64,000 nt of DNA from positions 55,436,122 through 55,500,121 of the forward strand of contig NC_134849.1 in the NCBI RefSeq assembly GCF_965363235.1, in the 5' to 3' direction. This document shows positions 1 through 12,637 of the stretch, piece after piece (the first letter of the stretch is position 1; each line of letters begins with the position of its first letter). A program made the translations under genes and the position numbers. This DNA is from Mytilus galloprovincialis (Eukaryota > Mollusca > Bivalvia > Mytilida > Mytilidae). The notes under the pieces were generated by a model that saw only the letters and a program-made list of their open reading frames with translations, did no database searches and was not told the DNA's origin.

Positions 1-1011
1 TAAACACATAGACGTATACCTAATTAAAAAATAAACACAGATAACTGTCTTATTTATTGGCCTTTGTTTTTGGACGATGGGCATGCAGAATTGACAAGAG
101 ATGGACAAAACTTTCGTTTGCTGTAAGTTTATCGACAGAAAGTAGTTGACCGATAACGGACCCCTAGAACAGTATTTTGCTGGACACAGACATCGTCACT
201 ATATTCACAATTGCGTTGTAAAATTAACCGAAGACAACTTACATTATGTTAAGTACGAATATCTTTGCATACAGACAGCAATATGTGTTGATCAGAAGTA
301 TGACAACAATTGCCTTTCCTGTATGAGCTTTAATGCTTGGCAACAAAAGATATCTGAACAGAAATCCAGTACTGAGACCTTACATGAGACAAACCACAGA
401 AATATGCAGACCAGGGAATGTAGAAAATCAAATACTAGTAGACGTATTATACACTATTAGAAAAAATAATATCACAAAAATACTGAACTTCGAGGAAAAT
501 TCAAAAACGGAAAGCCCCTAATCAGAGTAAAGGTTGACCATGCCATCGGAAAATGAAAAGAAAACACGAATTTAAGAGGACTGTTTGACGATTCACATCT
601 GTGAACAAAGATTTGTTGCCTATGTGTGAAGTCGGAAGACTTATTTACGTGATTATTTCATTTAACTATGTATCATAATTGGATTTATATTTTCATTTTG
701 GGAAGACCACTTATTTTTCGTTATATGTAATTGTAAGTCTAAGTGTAATCCTAATTTTCATCAATGTCTACCAACCCCATATGGAAAAAAAACACGGTAA
801 TCAAAAGGTTGCTTTGTTACCAATCATATTCTTATTCATTTCGCAAAGGAGGTTTCATAGTGCAAGATACTCTTATTGATAAAAACAAAAATCGGAACAA
901 TATCATGTACTAAACTACCATGATAATTTAATAATTATATATTAAACTTAATTACATTGCATTTTAGATGATTTGAATTATTTATCCAGCATTTAAAAGA
1001 CAGACCAGAAA
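1..1011. other. Upstream stretch with no recognised gene
   Basis: Open frames at 146-460 and 679-879 are short, lack splice support and match no family I know. About 455-545 carries a decayed copy of the short repeat described at 2117. The rest is AT-rich sequence leading into the first exon of the PLA2-like gene. Confidence 0.5.
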
Positions 1012-3859
1012 ATGGGTATAGATCTGGTACTTCTGTTGGTCTTATGGATTTTGGCAGGTAAGTTGGATGGATGGGCTTTCTGTCCTGTTCCAGCATTTGT
1101 CCAGGATATAACAGTATTATGTATTATCTGTGCTATTTTTTATCCAAGTTATTAATTTATTCAATGATGATGGATGTCATAATATTGCAGATTACTAGAA
1201 GAATGCACATATATTTGTCTTCATGAGCGATATGTATTGAATTCATTATCTTCATTGAAACGTTTTGTTCGTTTAACGGAGTTTGTGAAATGGGGGTTAA
1301 ATCTAATTTGGGAGCAGATAAACCCATTTTGACACTACACAAGTATGAAGTAAAAGTACAAAGCACTTTAGAAAAAAAACGAGAAAAGGTCACCAAACTT
1401 CACGATGGACCCACACCAACTTAAAACTATGAAAGTAGAGTCAAAACGTGTTCTCTATTATGGAAGTTTAGCTGAGGTATCCACAGGTATGCGGTGATTG
1501 CATGGGTTTAATAAACAAACGTAAGCCATATTCTGCATGTGCTTACCTTAAATCAAGAGGATGTATTTTGTTTGTTGATTTACACTTTAATCATGATGTT
1601 GGTTTTGTTGTTCTTATCGTCCTACGTTTTGGAATATTGAGACATGATATAGCTTTCTATGTGAAATGGATTATCAATCATCTTTAAAGACGACTCTAAA
1701 TGTGCTTCATTTAACTGCAAAACATTTTGTTTTTCTTATTTTAGTTGTATGCGTAGCAGCCATAGGTAGTCCAAATACATTGTTATGGACGTCTGTTCGG
1801 GAAACTGCAATGGATACAAATCAAGATTTGCTTTTACCAGGTAATACCATTTTGTGCAATTCAGTAAAGAGAGAAATATTTACTCTAATTTAGGTACATT
1901 TAAACAAGCAAGATATGTTATTTCAGTTTACTTAAGTAAAAAAAAACATCAGATAAGTCTTGGAACGTATAATACAATGAGCAAGATGTTTTCAATTATT
2001 CCGCATTTTGTAATGTCGGGTACTGTAATAGCTGATTATGCGGAATGAATGAAGTTTATCATTGAACCTCGTACAGTAACCTTAAATGATTAACTTTCAC
2101 GTCATTTTACACTGTAGTGAAAAGTAAAATTACAAAAATACTGAATTCCGAGGACAATTCAAAACGGAAAGTCCCTAATAAAATAGCAAAATCAAATGAT
2201 AAAACACATCAAACAAATGGACAACAACTGTCATATTCCTGACTTCGTAAAGGTATTTTTTAAATGTAGAAAATGGTGGATTGCATACTAAATAAAACAT
2301 ATATGCCTTTTCTAAGTACCAATTTCAATATAATCGGCAATCAGTCTGTTCAATGTGTTATGTAGAATACAACAAAAACTATGTATGCATTTTGCCACTT
2401 ATTCTACAGTAAGCTTATGTTGAACGATTATATAATCTATTCATTTTGTAGATGATCTCAAAAGTATTTATCGAATTCACTTTATACTCAAAACTAAGTC
2501 GGATAATGTTTATTTTGCCGATGATTTAAACAAGTATGGATGTTGGTGTGCTCAAAACGGAACTAGCTATCCTGTTGACGAATTAGACAGGTACTTATTT
2601 TTTCTTTTTTATATTCGATACTATTGGAACTACATCTTCCCATCGTGAATTTCATTGACGTTTTATTCTGGGCTCAGAAAACCCTTAACAAATTATAACC
2701 AATAACGTTATGGTGCAATAGCAGGATAATTAAAGCAAATAACGACGAAATAGTTATCAAAGGTATCAAATGGCAAAATCAAAACTTTATAAGACTTTGA
2801 CATTTAAGTGATTCCTTAAAATGCAGCTTTTTTTCTGTAGATGCTGTTTAGAGCACCAGATGTGCCTTAAAGAGATATTATCAAAAGGTTGTCCATTATC
2901 ATCTAGATACTACTCCTATGAGCAGTGCTTTGGCTTACTATTTAAATGTAGTAAGTACAAATATTTACATCTTGTTATATAATCTTAATGCATATTAAGC
3001 AAAAAAGCCGCGAAGTGGACTAGAAATGTTTAACGTAAAATTAAGTATCATCAAAAATAAGTTTGTGTACAAATTATTTTACATGCCGTATCAAGTCTCC
3101 TCATTAAGAACACTTGAAATAAACAAGAGTTTATCCGGACAATGTTAAGATCCATGTTTACGATGCTTTTCATAAATTAGTGGTTTTAAAACATAACAAA
3201 AAACGGGTCCTATACTGAGACAAAAATAGAACCTCATGTAGTAAAGACCCTCACTTGATTACAGTCGCATAACATTCCATTTTATTGGCAAAGTTGTGTA
3301 AACAAAACAACCAGAACAATTCAAAACGGAAAGTCCCTTATCAAAAGGCAAAATCAAATGATAAAACACATCAAACGAATGGACAACAACTGTCATATTC
3401 TTGACTTGGTATATGCATTTTCAAATGTAACGAAACACAAAAGTCACATAGACAAAGCACATTTAATTTAACAAAAATGAAAGACAATAATTCAAAAATG
3501 TACCATAACACAAGTACGGGATATATAAGTAAAAATTCACGTAATATGTCGAAAAGAAACACAAAAGACATATATTAATATTAGTACAACGCACAAAAAT
3601 GTACACGTCATGGCAAATCTCAATTTAATCTGTAAAAAGTTGATCTCTTTAGATATCATCTCACTTGACTGTTACTCTTTTTATCTTAGACACTTGAATT
3701 AATATGCATCTATATCATTATTTTTCAGCTGATAGTGAGCAGTGCAAACAAAAATTCTGTACGTGTGATATCGAGGCAGCAAACTGTTTGTCAAATAAGA
3801 AACTTCTTTATAATCCACGATGGAAGAAAGGAAATAAAGAGTACTGTATCAAAACATAA
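1012..3859 (+). CDS. Secreted phospholipase A2-like protein with altered calcium site
   Basis: Five exons with GT-AG borders and consistent phases: 1012-1057, 1745-1840, 2452-2590, 2841-2950, 3729-3859, giving 173 residues. Residues 1-23 or so are a hydrophobic signal peptide. The mature part has the conventional secreted PLA2 layout: YGCWC (76-80), PVDELDRCC (88-96), CCLEHQMC (95-102), CTCDIEAANC (141-150), and many cysteines. Family PLA2s hydrolyse the sn-2 ester of phospholipids using a His-Asp dyad and a calcium ion. Here the histidine (H99, family H48) and the second aspartate (D144, family D99) are present, but the calcium-binding D49 is glutamine (Q100). The calcium loop, normally CGxGG, reads CAQNG. 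This looks like a non-catalytic or altered PLA2 homologue, comparable in principle to the Lys49/Ser49 homologues. No frame break is seen, so it is not an obvious pseudogene. Start chosen at the ATG that opens the signal peptide. Confidence 0.88.
2117..2260 (+). repeat. Short interspersed repeat copy
   Basis: Begins GTAAAATTACAAAAATACTG and continues through a fixed string that includes AAAACGGAAAGTCCC, GGCAAAATCAAATGA and CAACTGTCATATTCCTGAC. It lies in intron 2 of the PLA2-like gene. Related copies or pieces occur near 455, 3308, 6405, 11228, 35572, 36205, 40498, 46385 (minus) and 59590. It resembles a SINE or MITE widespread in mussels; I see no clear pol III boxes. Confidence 0.65.
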
Positions 3860-6800
3860 ATTAACGAACAACTAAATCGAACAATGGAAAACAATGATTA
3901 CTAACTCTGGTGCTCTGTGGTACAGACGTGTCTTTCTTTTTTAAATCATTCTCATTTTTTCGAGTTTCGAATGTTGCGATTGTTGTCTTTGTTCTGAATG
4001 CTACAGATTCATTTATATTCATAAATATATACATATTATAAATTATAGTGTTTACAATTTTATTCTTTTGAATAGATTTTGGTTTGCTTATCTAAAAGCG
4101 AGAAGATATTGAGGGGGCATAACAAATAGATGGGAATGAATCCTACTCTAATATCTGCACCCGCTTTTTTTGCTAATAGCGTGCCAAAGTATGGTGACCA
4201 AACGCATATAATTAATGTCATCATCTAGGCGAGTGTTGAATTTTATAATGATAAGTAGAACACTTCGAGGTCATTCATGCCAACGACTATCCATCACAGT
4301 CAATGAAATCATGATTGTATTTTTGAAGCAATGAAATATGATTAACGCAATTGGCCTCACTTTGGGTTTGTCACTTTATTTACTTCTTTTCAACGTTGGT
4401 ATTGGGTTTTGGATTTTTTTTTCTTGCGCATCACTGAAGAAAAATCAATAGAGGAAATGCGCAACAATAACACATAAATGTTTACTATTAATAATTTTAC
4501 CTATAATAAAAAGAGGCATACTTTTCCAATATGTTATATTAAGTTAAAAAGATATGAAAAGGCATAATTCCTAATACAAATCAATGGCCACATGTGTTTC
4601 GGTTCATTTTTTGTACTCTGATATTATAGTCAGATTTGTTTGGTCTTCTGCAATACCAAAGGTCATTTAGAAAACATTTCTGGGAATTCGCATCAAGAGC
4701 GATAACCTTTTATAAAGCATTTATGCACAAATATTAAAAAAAAGTAATAATAACGTTAATTTCACTTCTGTCAGTATTCTACTCGAATTTTAATTGAATT
4801 CTTTTCATTTTGTAGATATGGTTTTTATTCAAGTAGTGTATGTAAACATTAAAGACATTATTTTCATATTTTGCAAAACATATTATAAAAGAACTATTTG
4901 AAATTCCTGTTAGTAAGTTTATAAAGGTATTCGACATAAACTTCATTGATGTTTGTCAATTATCCATAAATACAGAATGTGCCTTATATACACGCTGAAT
5001 GAAATGTAACATATTTAAATGTTGTATCAGTTTATTATGTTTTAATTACTTTTTAGTTTTTTGTTTATTACTTTTTACTTTTTATTTTTGTCATTTCTTT
5101 ATATCTGTTAGGCCACTGTGCTAAACATATCTGTTTATTATAATTTTATTCTCCAGTAAAATTTAATTTTCCGCGCTTATCTAAAATATTACAAAATTGC
5201 TTTACTCAAAAATAGGTCTTCTTTGACACACACACTCTCATTTATTTCAACGCGTCTCATAAAATTGAAGCATTAAAGGCACATGCGTATGTCCGTTTCG
5301 TAGTTATGTCTAACGGTTATTTAACTTCATTAACAAAACAAGTTAAGTTGAAACTTTTATATTGCTTTCGTAAACACTTATTTACAATACTTTTAGAGTC
5401 CCTGACATGACTTGCGATACCTTTGTCTGATAAAGTGCAAACTCAGATTAGTTTAGATGAACATAATGATTATGTGAAGGATGTTGGCTTCTCTGTTTAT
5501 TTTTAAAATAACTGTAATAAATTGATAGTATATAAAATCTGATATATTCTTTATGGGTTAATTCCTTGTGTTTCTTATAGCCAAGCATAGAGCCGACCAA
5601 AGAATTGTGACATTGACCATCTCACTCTTAGTAATAAGAAACCTTTTGAACAAATCAATCTAAAATTTTAAGAAAACCTCATCAAAAATAAGAATAAGAT
5701 TGGAACTAAGTAGACTTCAAGTCGAAAATTACATTACAACCCAATCTATTTTATACCGTGCTAGACTTAATATTGAGAATCTAAATCCATTATCAAAAGA
5801 GGACTTCGAACTTTCAAATCCCTTGATCTACAAGAGGTATATTATTATTACACATATGGTAATAAAATGTATCTTGTCTTATCTTATCATATGCTTTAAA
5901 TGTCTTACCAGACAATAAACTTTAAGACAAAGTGGCCAATTGTTAGACAATTACATAGCATCGTTTGTGAACATTCTGGAATCGAATGTGACTCTCATGC
6001 AAGTAAGAGGTGTAGCTAGCTATATAACAGGTTTCATCTACCATTTCTACATATGAAAATGTCTGTACCTACTCAGAAATATGACAGTTTTTTATCCATT
6101 CGCTTAATAATTGAGTTTTTGATTTTGATTGTGATGAGTGATTTTTCATTTGAATTTTCCTCGGAGTTCGTTATATATGTTATTACTCTTTCTAGGTAGT
6201 GACGAAAAGCATAACATTAATAATTTGTATATGTTAACCAATTTGATTCTTTCAGGGATTGTCACATGTAAGACGGTATTTTCGAAGGAAGATAGAAAAT
6301 GGCGCATAGCAAAAGTGCTATTGCTCAGTCATTTTTGGAATATCTAAAAACCGAGATACTTTGTGACGTCATCAAATGAATGTCATGATATTGTAAGAAT
6401 TTAAAAGTAAAATCACAAAAATACTAAAGTCCGAGGAAAATTCAAACGGAAAGTTCCTAACCAAATGATAAAACACATCAAACGAATGGACAGAAACTGC
6501 CATATTCCTGACTTAGCAAATGGTGGATTAGATCTAGTCTTAAAGCGCTAAACCTCTCACTTGTATGACAGTTACATCAAAATATAAATATATTTATGAA
6601 AGATAATTTGAAGAAGAAAAAATCTTCAAATATATAAGATGGACACAACAAAACATGAATGATAATTGAACTACAGTGAAACCTCTTTTGGAGTTAAGAT
6701 TTTGTTCCATGTTGGCCGATGTTCGGGTTAATCAGGTCTACAACGTATACTATTTGATATGACAGTGCTGTAGAACATGTTTGGTTATATATAGGTTATC

Positions 6801-6980
6801 GGTTTATACAGGATACAGCCTTTGTGTTAGGTTGATATAGGATATATCTACCCAAAGAAGTAAATCGACTTTGGACTTCATCCTCAGTCGTTTTTTTGTG
6901 TCAATATATCCTTGTTTTTACCTCCTACAAAGGCTATAATTGTATCGTATAAATACATGTAATGCAAACTACAAACAAAA
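3860..6980. other. Gene-poor AT-rich intergenic DNA
   Basis: No coding exon could be supported. It contains a reversed fragment of the short repeat near 6117-6185 and a longer forward copy at 6405-6570. Near 6675 a TACAGTGAAACCTC string resembles the end of a pogo/Tigger-type element. The open frames at 5700-5918 and 6138-6347 match nothing I recognise. Confidence 0.45.
6405..6570 (+). repeat. Short interspersed repeat copy
   Basis: Another copy of the family described at 2117, carrying the core motifs AATACTAAAGTCCGAGGAAA, GGAAAGTTCC, AAAACACATCAAACGAATGG and the end CTAAACCTCTCACTTGTATGACAG. Confidence 0.65.
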
Positions 6981-6984
6981 TTAA

Positions 6985-7520
6985 ACAAATATTGAAAAAG
7001 TGAAGAAGTGGAAATTGCTTTGCTCTCTAAAGAGGAATGAACAACGAAGATACCAGTGCCTTGTCTTATGGAGGGATAAATCCTACTTTGTAAAGTATCA
7101 CTCTGTTTCAAACAAAAATTTATCTGAAACTGACATTATCAAGATGCTTGATTTCTTGATTGACAGCTTATTTGTAACATTTAGCAATATCCTTTAACTT
7201 TACTTTTAGCTATATATATGATGTTCTCTCACTAAATAATTCAAAATTTGGTAACTATGTTGAATGCATCTATCCCATCGAAATAGAGATTAAGAGTATA
7301 ACACATACAGTTAAGTCGGCCTCATATCTTGACTTACATCTAGAAATTGACAATGAGTGTCGGTTAAAAAATTAAACTTTACCACAAAAGAGATGATTTC
7401 AGCTTCCAAATTGTGAACCATTCTATTTCTATGTAACAACATTCCAGCAGCGCCTGCATACGAAGTATAAATCTCTTAACTGATACGATATTCCCGGGCT
7501 TGTATGTCATATCAAGATTT
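6985..7520 (+). pseudogene. Decayed retroelement reverse-transcriptase fragment
   Basis: The forward frame at 7000-7197 reads DKSYFVKYHSVSNKNLSETD and then DIIKMLDFLIDSLFVTF. After a break it resumes from about 7205 with SYIDDVLSLNNSKFG, then YLDLHLEIDNECRL and HKRDDFSFQIVNH. The YIDD box is the polymerase C motif of reverse transcriptases, and the neighbouring strings match from memory an RT very common in mussel genomes. The segment between the two blocks, which would carry the upstream RT motifs, is deleted and frames are broken, so this is a relic. I am confident it is RT-derived but not of the exact clade (Penelope-like is possible). Confidence 0.72.
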
Positions 7521-7529
7521 CCTTGTTAA

Positions 7530-10080
7530 AGGGTTGAGGTCAAATGTTTTAAATTATGAATGCAAAGTTTACAAGAACATGTGTGATTTAACATAATGCG
7601 GACAAATTTGCAAACAAGTATACCACATCTTCCTATATCTATAAATACGTATATTGACACTAATATTATCAGAGCTAAATTGGTAAACCGAATCCGCCTT
7701 GTAATTACAACAAAATATGGAATCTTTATTTTTTCTTGTTTTCGATAATGAACAGATGTTGATTTGTGAAGAACAGCACTGATTTTCAAAACAGAAACAC
7801 CGCGGATAGTATCTTCAACATGCCGATTTTTTTGCAAATAACATGCGAAGAGTGTTTGATTAATATTTAAAATTACTTCAGAATCACAGTCGGTAAAGAT
7901 GTACACACCAACTGTCAAATATCATCTGTCCATCATATTATTTGTCCAACAATCTGGAAATGTGATTGTTGATGAATAGCATAATAAACGCAAAACAGAA
8001 ACAGGAACAGCAAAAATCAATGTATCATACATATCTGTTCAACTCTTTTTTAAATCATAAGCCAACCAAAATATCTGAAGGACAAGTATACTAATTGTAA
8101 ATTTCCTGCCAAAACTTTATCTTCCTTCATTTAAATATTCATAAAAAATAACGTGAAGTGGTGTAGTGGAGAGATGCAACGAGTGTTATTGTATCTCCAT
8201 CAGGTAAGGCTTATAGAATTGCAGTAAAAGTTTTCAGAAATCGTTTAAATACATGTACATATTAAGGATGTTGGCTACTCTGTTTCAAAATAACAAACCT
8301 TTTAAAAAAATCTGTTAGAAATGGGTAGTATAAAAATAAAGGACCTAAACAAGGAGAATCCAATTTAGATCCGTGTGCTTGTTTTTGGAATATAAGCCAT
8401 TGAAAATTTGGCGAGAAATAATTTTTCTGGACTTTCTTACAAATAAAATTGGCACCCTTTTTCTTTCAAAAATAATGATCAATTAAGTATTTTCAAATAT
8501 ATATTTTTAAAATATTTGTAATTAAATTATAAAAAGAAAAGTAGGGGTTTGTGGGGAATTTTTTTTACTGGCAAACATTAAAAAAAGAGGAGCGAATATT
8601 CTTAACATAATATTTTATCAGATCAAGTTACATGTGAGAAAATAAACATACTGGATAAGGTATTCTTATCTCAGAAGAAGAGGATGTATGTGTGACATGT
8701 CAACATTGTAATAAGATGCAATATGACTAAAGAGGAATTTTTGGAATTAATTATTTGGTACAACACAGACTATATGTCCTTACTTCATACAAAATATTTA
8801 CACCGGTGATGTTTGTATTACAGATACAAAGACAGTTAGATTTGAAACGTCATCACTGAGATTGAGTTTCATTTTTCTTTTATGTACATTTTTTCAAGTG
8901 TTTAAAACCTATGCTTGTTAATTTCGATCGTACTGATTATATACCTACATAATGATGTTTTACAGAATAATAAGTTTATAATTTTTGTATAAAAAAATTC
9001 TTTTTTTCTTTTTTTTCAATTTTCCGTTCAATTGCCAATGAGAAAGTGTCGGAAATATATGATTTTATCGACTGTGATCCATGAATAATCTATTTGTAGA
9101 AAACAATTTCAAATTCTTAACAGATGTGACTATGTATATATTGTAAAATATGTTCCTATCTTTGACGTCCTACATGTTAAATTTTGATGTAGTGAATCCT
9201 ACTAATAATTTATTTTTATGAAATTAAGTGCTAGTACTGTGTCTGTTTGTCAAATACATGCGAAACTACCATTGTCAAATTGTAAACGATTGTTTGTATA
9301 CGTCCAATCCATGACTAATTTCTATTTGATGAAAAATAAAAAATAAAACATTAATTTAACAGAGATATTCTTTGTATATAACGACGCACAGGAACTAAGA
9401 AACAACTTAAGTGATTGTTTATGTGCTGCCATGTTTGGTGATTCAAGTCAAACATCGAATTATCCATTAATTCAAGTTAAAAAAGTTGATGGATATGATC
9501 TGTGTCTAATTAATTCACTTCTAATATGTATTCATTGTATTTAATCATAATATACACCAATCTGAAAATGTACCATGTTTGTCATATTCACTATTGTTAA
9601 TTTCTGATTGGGTGCGGATTAGCATCATGTGTGATGCATGCATAGAGAGAAAAAAAAACGTTCATCAATTAGGTTTTCATTCATTTGTGTAGTCTACATC
9701 ACGTCTGAGTCTTTCTCTCTTGAACTGTGTCATATTTTGTATTATTATACTTCACATTTAAATGCCATATTTGTATTGGCTAATTCGAGGGTGTTAATTT
9801 ACTCTATCACATGGCTGAGTGGGTAACGAATTTTTTTATGTCACCCTCTCGTCTACACTAATCAAAAATCTATAATTTAAAGGACAATGAATTGAAATTA
9901 CATCGACTTAGATTCTATTATTTGACTGTCAAACAAAAACAAAAAACATCTATCTTCACCTCTGTTGATTTTTCGAATACCTGTGACGTTGTGATGTACT
10001 TGACGTCATAGAAAATACTTTTAATAAAATTCATCTGTAAAGACATTAATGATAGGACATCCAGTATAATGAATTAAATA
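7530..10080. other. Gene-poor AT-rich DNA
   Basis: No exon or RNA gene supported. The reverse open frame at 7526-7918 lies partly over the 3' side of the RT relic and a generic repeat end (CATACCACATCTTCC type near 7620), and is not thought to be coding. Poly-T and AT tracts are frequent at 8500-9010. Confidence 0.45.
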
Positions 10081-10083
10081 AAA

Positions 10084-10208
10084 ACATAGCTGAGAGGGTG
10101 ATAGAGCAGATTGTTACCCCTCTAAATAGCATTGTCAAGCTTTGCTTCGACGCGGTTGACAATGTTTTCTCGGGGTACCAATCTGCTCTATCACCCTCTC
10201 AGCTATGT
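10084..10208. repeat. 125-bp near-perfect hairpin (foldback MITE-like)
   Basis: The left arm ACATAGCTGAGAGGGTGATA is mirrored by TATCACCCTCTCAGCTATGT on the right. An inner pair, ATTGTCAA and TTGACAAT, closes on a short GC-richer loop. A partial related string (GGCTGAGTGGGTAACG) lies near 9812. No coding capacity. Confidence 0.8.
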
Positions 10209-10907
10209 GTTATTTATATAATATCGGGCATTTAACAGCGTATATATTTACATAGGTATTGGTTATGTCATCGTTGAAAGCAGTATGGTAACATGTACTG
10301 TTTCAACATTGTTGTCCTGCAGGTAGTTGACACGTTTGTAGTGAAAAATACTTACATCCATCGGTTTGTAGATCGGTCTTAGGTTAGTTTACTTTTGCCT
10401 TTAATACTTATTAAGTAGCAAGTCACACATACAACACTGCTAACCGAAAATAACTTATCAGATACAATATGATAAGAATCGCTAACAGAAGTCGAGATTA
10501 AGAGGGCCTGTCCTCCTTTTTTGCAGCAAATAATTGGTTGATTATATAGGGAATCAATGAAGAACGACTTGGCCGTACCCTTCCCAGGCAGTAAATTTCT
10601 GGAACAGCCACTACTTAAAATGCTTGTGACATGTTATCATATGACCAATATTGTAGGTAATAAAAATCAACACTAGAGAAAGGTTTTGCGTTATGCTTAA
10701 ATAAATTGTGTTTCGATATCCTTGTTATCATATTAATACAAGTGTTTAATACTTGTGTAACACACATCCTTGTTTTGATACCAACAAAATCAGATAGTAG
10801 ATAAACAAGTATTTATATTGTTTTAACAGGACATTTTTCCCGTTTCCTTCCAAGAACTTCAAACTACTACTTTAAATTACTCAATTGATGTTGTGAATCA
10901 ACAAGTA

Positions 10908-11060
10908 CAGTCGAACCTCGTCGTGTCGAACTCGATAGTGTCGAAAACTCGGATGAGTCGAAGTTATTTCTAATTCCCGTTAAAATTCCGTTTTGATAAA
11001 TGCATAATTACCTCTGATGCGTCGAACTCGGTCAATTCGAATACTCGATTAAGTCGAGTA
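10908..11060. repeat. Possible pogo/Tigger-type MITE fragment
   Basis: Starts TACAGTCGAACCTCGTCGTG and contains several GTCGAA/TTCGAC repeats (CTCGATAGTGTCGAA, GTCGAACTCGGTCAATTCGA). TA followed by CAGTCGAACCTC is typical of pogo-like terminal repeats. I could not define the other end. Confidence 0.4.
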
Positions 11061-11227
11061 AATGTTTTGGTCCCGTCAATATAAAATCAATGTAAAAAAA
11101 AAGGAAAAATTATATAAAGGAATCATTGACAAAGGTAAGATGTAAGTTTTGATGGAGTATGAAAATGTGTCGACACAACCAGTCTTATTCCTTTCGGTGT
11201 TAAAAATAATTACAGCAATTTATAAAG

Positions 11228-11375
11228 TACAATTACAAAAATACTGAACTCCGAGAAAAATTCTAAAACGGAAAGTCCCTAATCAAATGTCAAAATGAAA
11301 AGCTCAAACATATCAATCGAATATATAACATATGTCCTATTCCTGACTTGGTACAGGTATTTTCTTATATCAAAA
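11228..11375 (+). repeat. Short interspersed repeat copy
   Basis: Diverged copy of the family described at 2117 (GTACAATTACAAAAATACTG at the start, CTATTCCTGACTTGGTACAG at the end). It sits just left of the repeat that hosts the large transposon. Confidence 0.55.
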
Positions 11376-11484
11376 ATGATGGATAAACTTGTTTGGTTTA
11401 CTTGTAACAAGAAAACAAGTTCGGTGACACCGTTTGTATCTGTTTATTTTCTTAAAGCGTATTATAAAACTTATCTTATATAGA

Positions 11485-11858
11485 TTATAGGAAACTTGTT
11501 TATGTACTTAAAATATTTTGACGGAATCCCAAATCCTGGTAAGTCAAATTATGTAAGTACATATTTTGTTATTGGTGTTTATAAATAGTTGTATGTACTA
11601 TCATTAAAACACAAAATCAGAACGTGGAAATCTGATGAAAAACTGTATTTTATTATGTATCGGCCTACACCTGTCAATGATTTTCTTACATCAATTCTTC
11701 ATTGCATTTTATTCTTCTAAATATAGATGCATTTTGTACAGGCCTTGTCATTGATAGGTTCATGTTTTTAGAAATTACATATCTTCGAATTTTTCTGTTT
11801 TTGTATTAAACGCTTTACGATTTAAATTGTAATTATATTTTTTTCTAGAAACATCATT
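11485..11858 (+). repeat. Left part of ~1.1-kb repeat R1 (copy A), split by the transposon
   Basis: Nearly identical to 30665-31038 (copy B), including ACTTGTTTATGTACTTAAAA and CTATTGGTGTTTATAA-type stretches. It ends ACATCATT directly at the transposon terminus. The copy-B version contains an exon-like string, ATGGCAAACTTG to AATCCTG followed by GTAAGT; copy A has lost that ATG. Flanked on its outside by a ~35-bp string (about 11443-11478) that recurs at about 28336-28371. Confidence 0.75.
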
Positions 11859-11905
11859 CACAGTGTAGATACTATTCTGTACGCTATCCGGAAGTCGCGA
11901 TTTTC
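11859..11905 (+). repeat. Left terminal inverted repeat
   Basis: Starts CACAGTGTAGATACTATTCT and ends GTCGCGATTTTC. Pairs perfectly with 27587-27633. The AAGCGA immediately inward (11907-11912) also matches after one mismatch. A possible first exon, ATG at 11912 to a GTAACT donor after 11949, follows directly but is speculative. Confidence 0.9.
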
Positions 11906-12637
11906 AAAGCGATGATTTCCAACTGGCTAACTGGACGGTTTTGCCTAAGGTAACTTTTCTCATCATTTGTTTACTACTATATCTACAAAGTGCTTTGAAC
12001 ATCTTCAAGGTGTATATAGCATCATACATATGAGTAACTGTAACAAAAACATGCATTAAAATATAAAATATACGTGTGCATCACATCAACTTGGTAGAAA
12101 AAAAGTGAAATCGATGGACAATTTTGCGCTCGTAGTACAAAGCAAATAATCTTTTATTGCAAATATTTGAATCAGTGTACAGTTAAATATATACTGTTTC
12201 AATATTATTTTCGTATTTAAGTAGAATATTCGTATTTCCCATGAAGAATATGTTTTTCTTGAGGATCCCAAAATAAATTACTGTACGATCAGTCTAGAAC
12301 TGACTGTATTCTAGAAGCGATTTCAGATTTTTTGACTGTATGGCCAGTCGTGATTTTGAAGAAAAAACAACAGCAATTTGAATGTATATACGTGTATATG
12401 TGTATATGTGATATTATGAACTATCCAGGGAACTATAACGTGTAATTACTTTCATCAGACAATACAAATATATTTCTGATGAATTTTTGAGACGGCAAAA
12501 TAATTGTATTTTTGTTCCATCATTCTTATTTAAAATCAAATGCCTAAAAAGTAATACATGATTCGCTTGTGGACTTTGTAATAGTGTATGGTTACAGTTA
12601 TCTGTTTAGCTGTTACATTTTTAAAGATTACTAAAAC

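Noticed and set aside
7526-7918. 130-residue reverse open frame
   Set aside because: It lies over the 3' side of an RT relic and a generic repeat end; composition and lack of motifs suggest chance.
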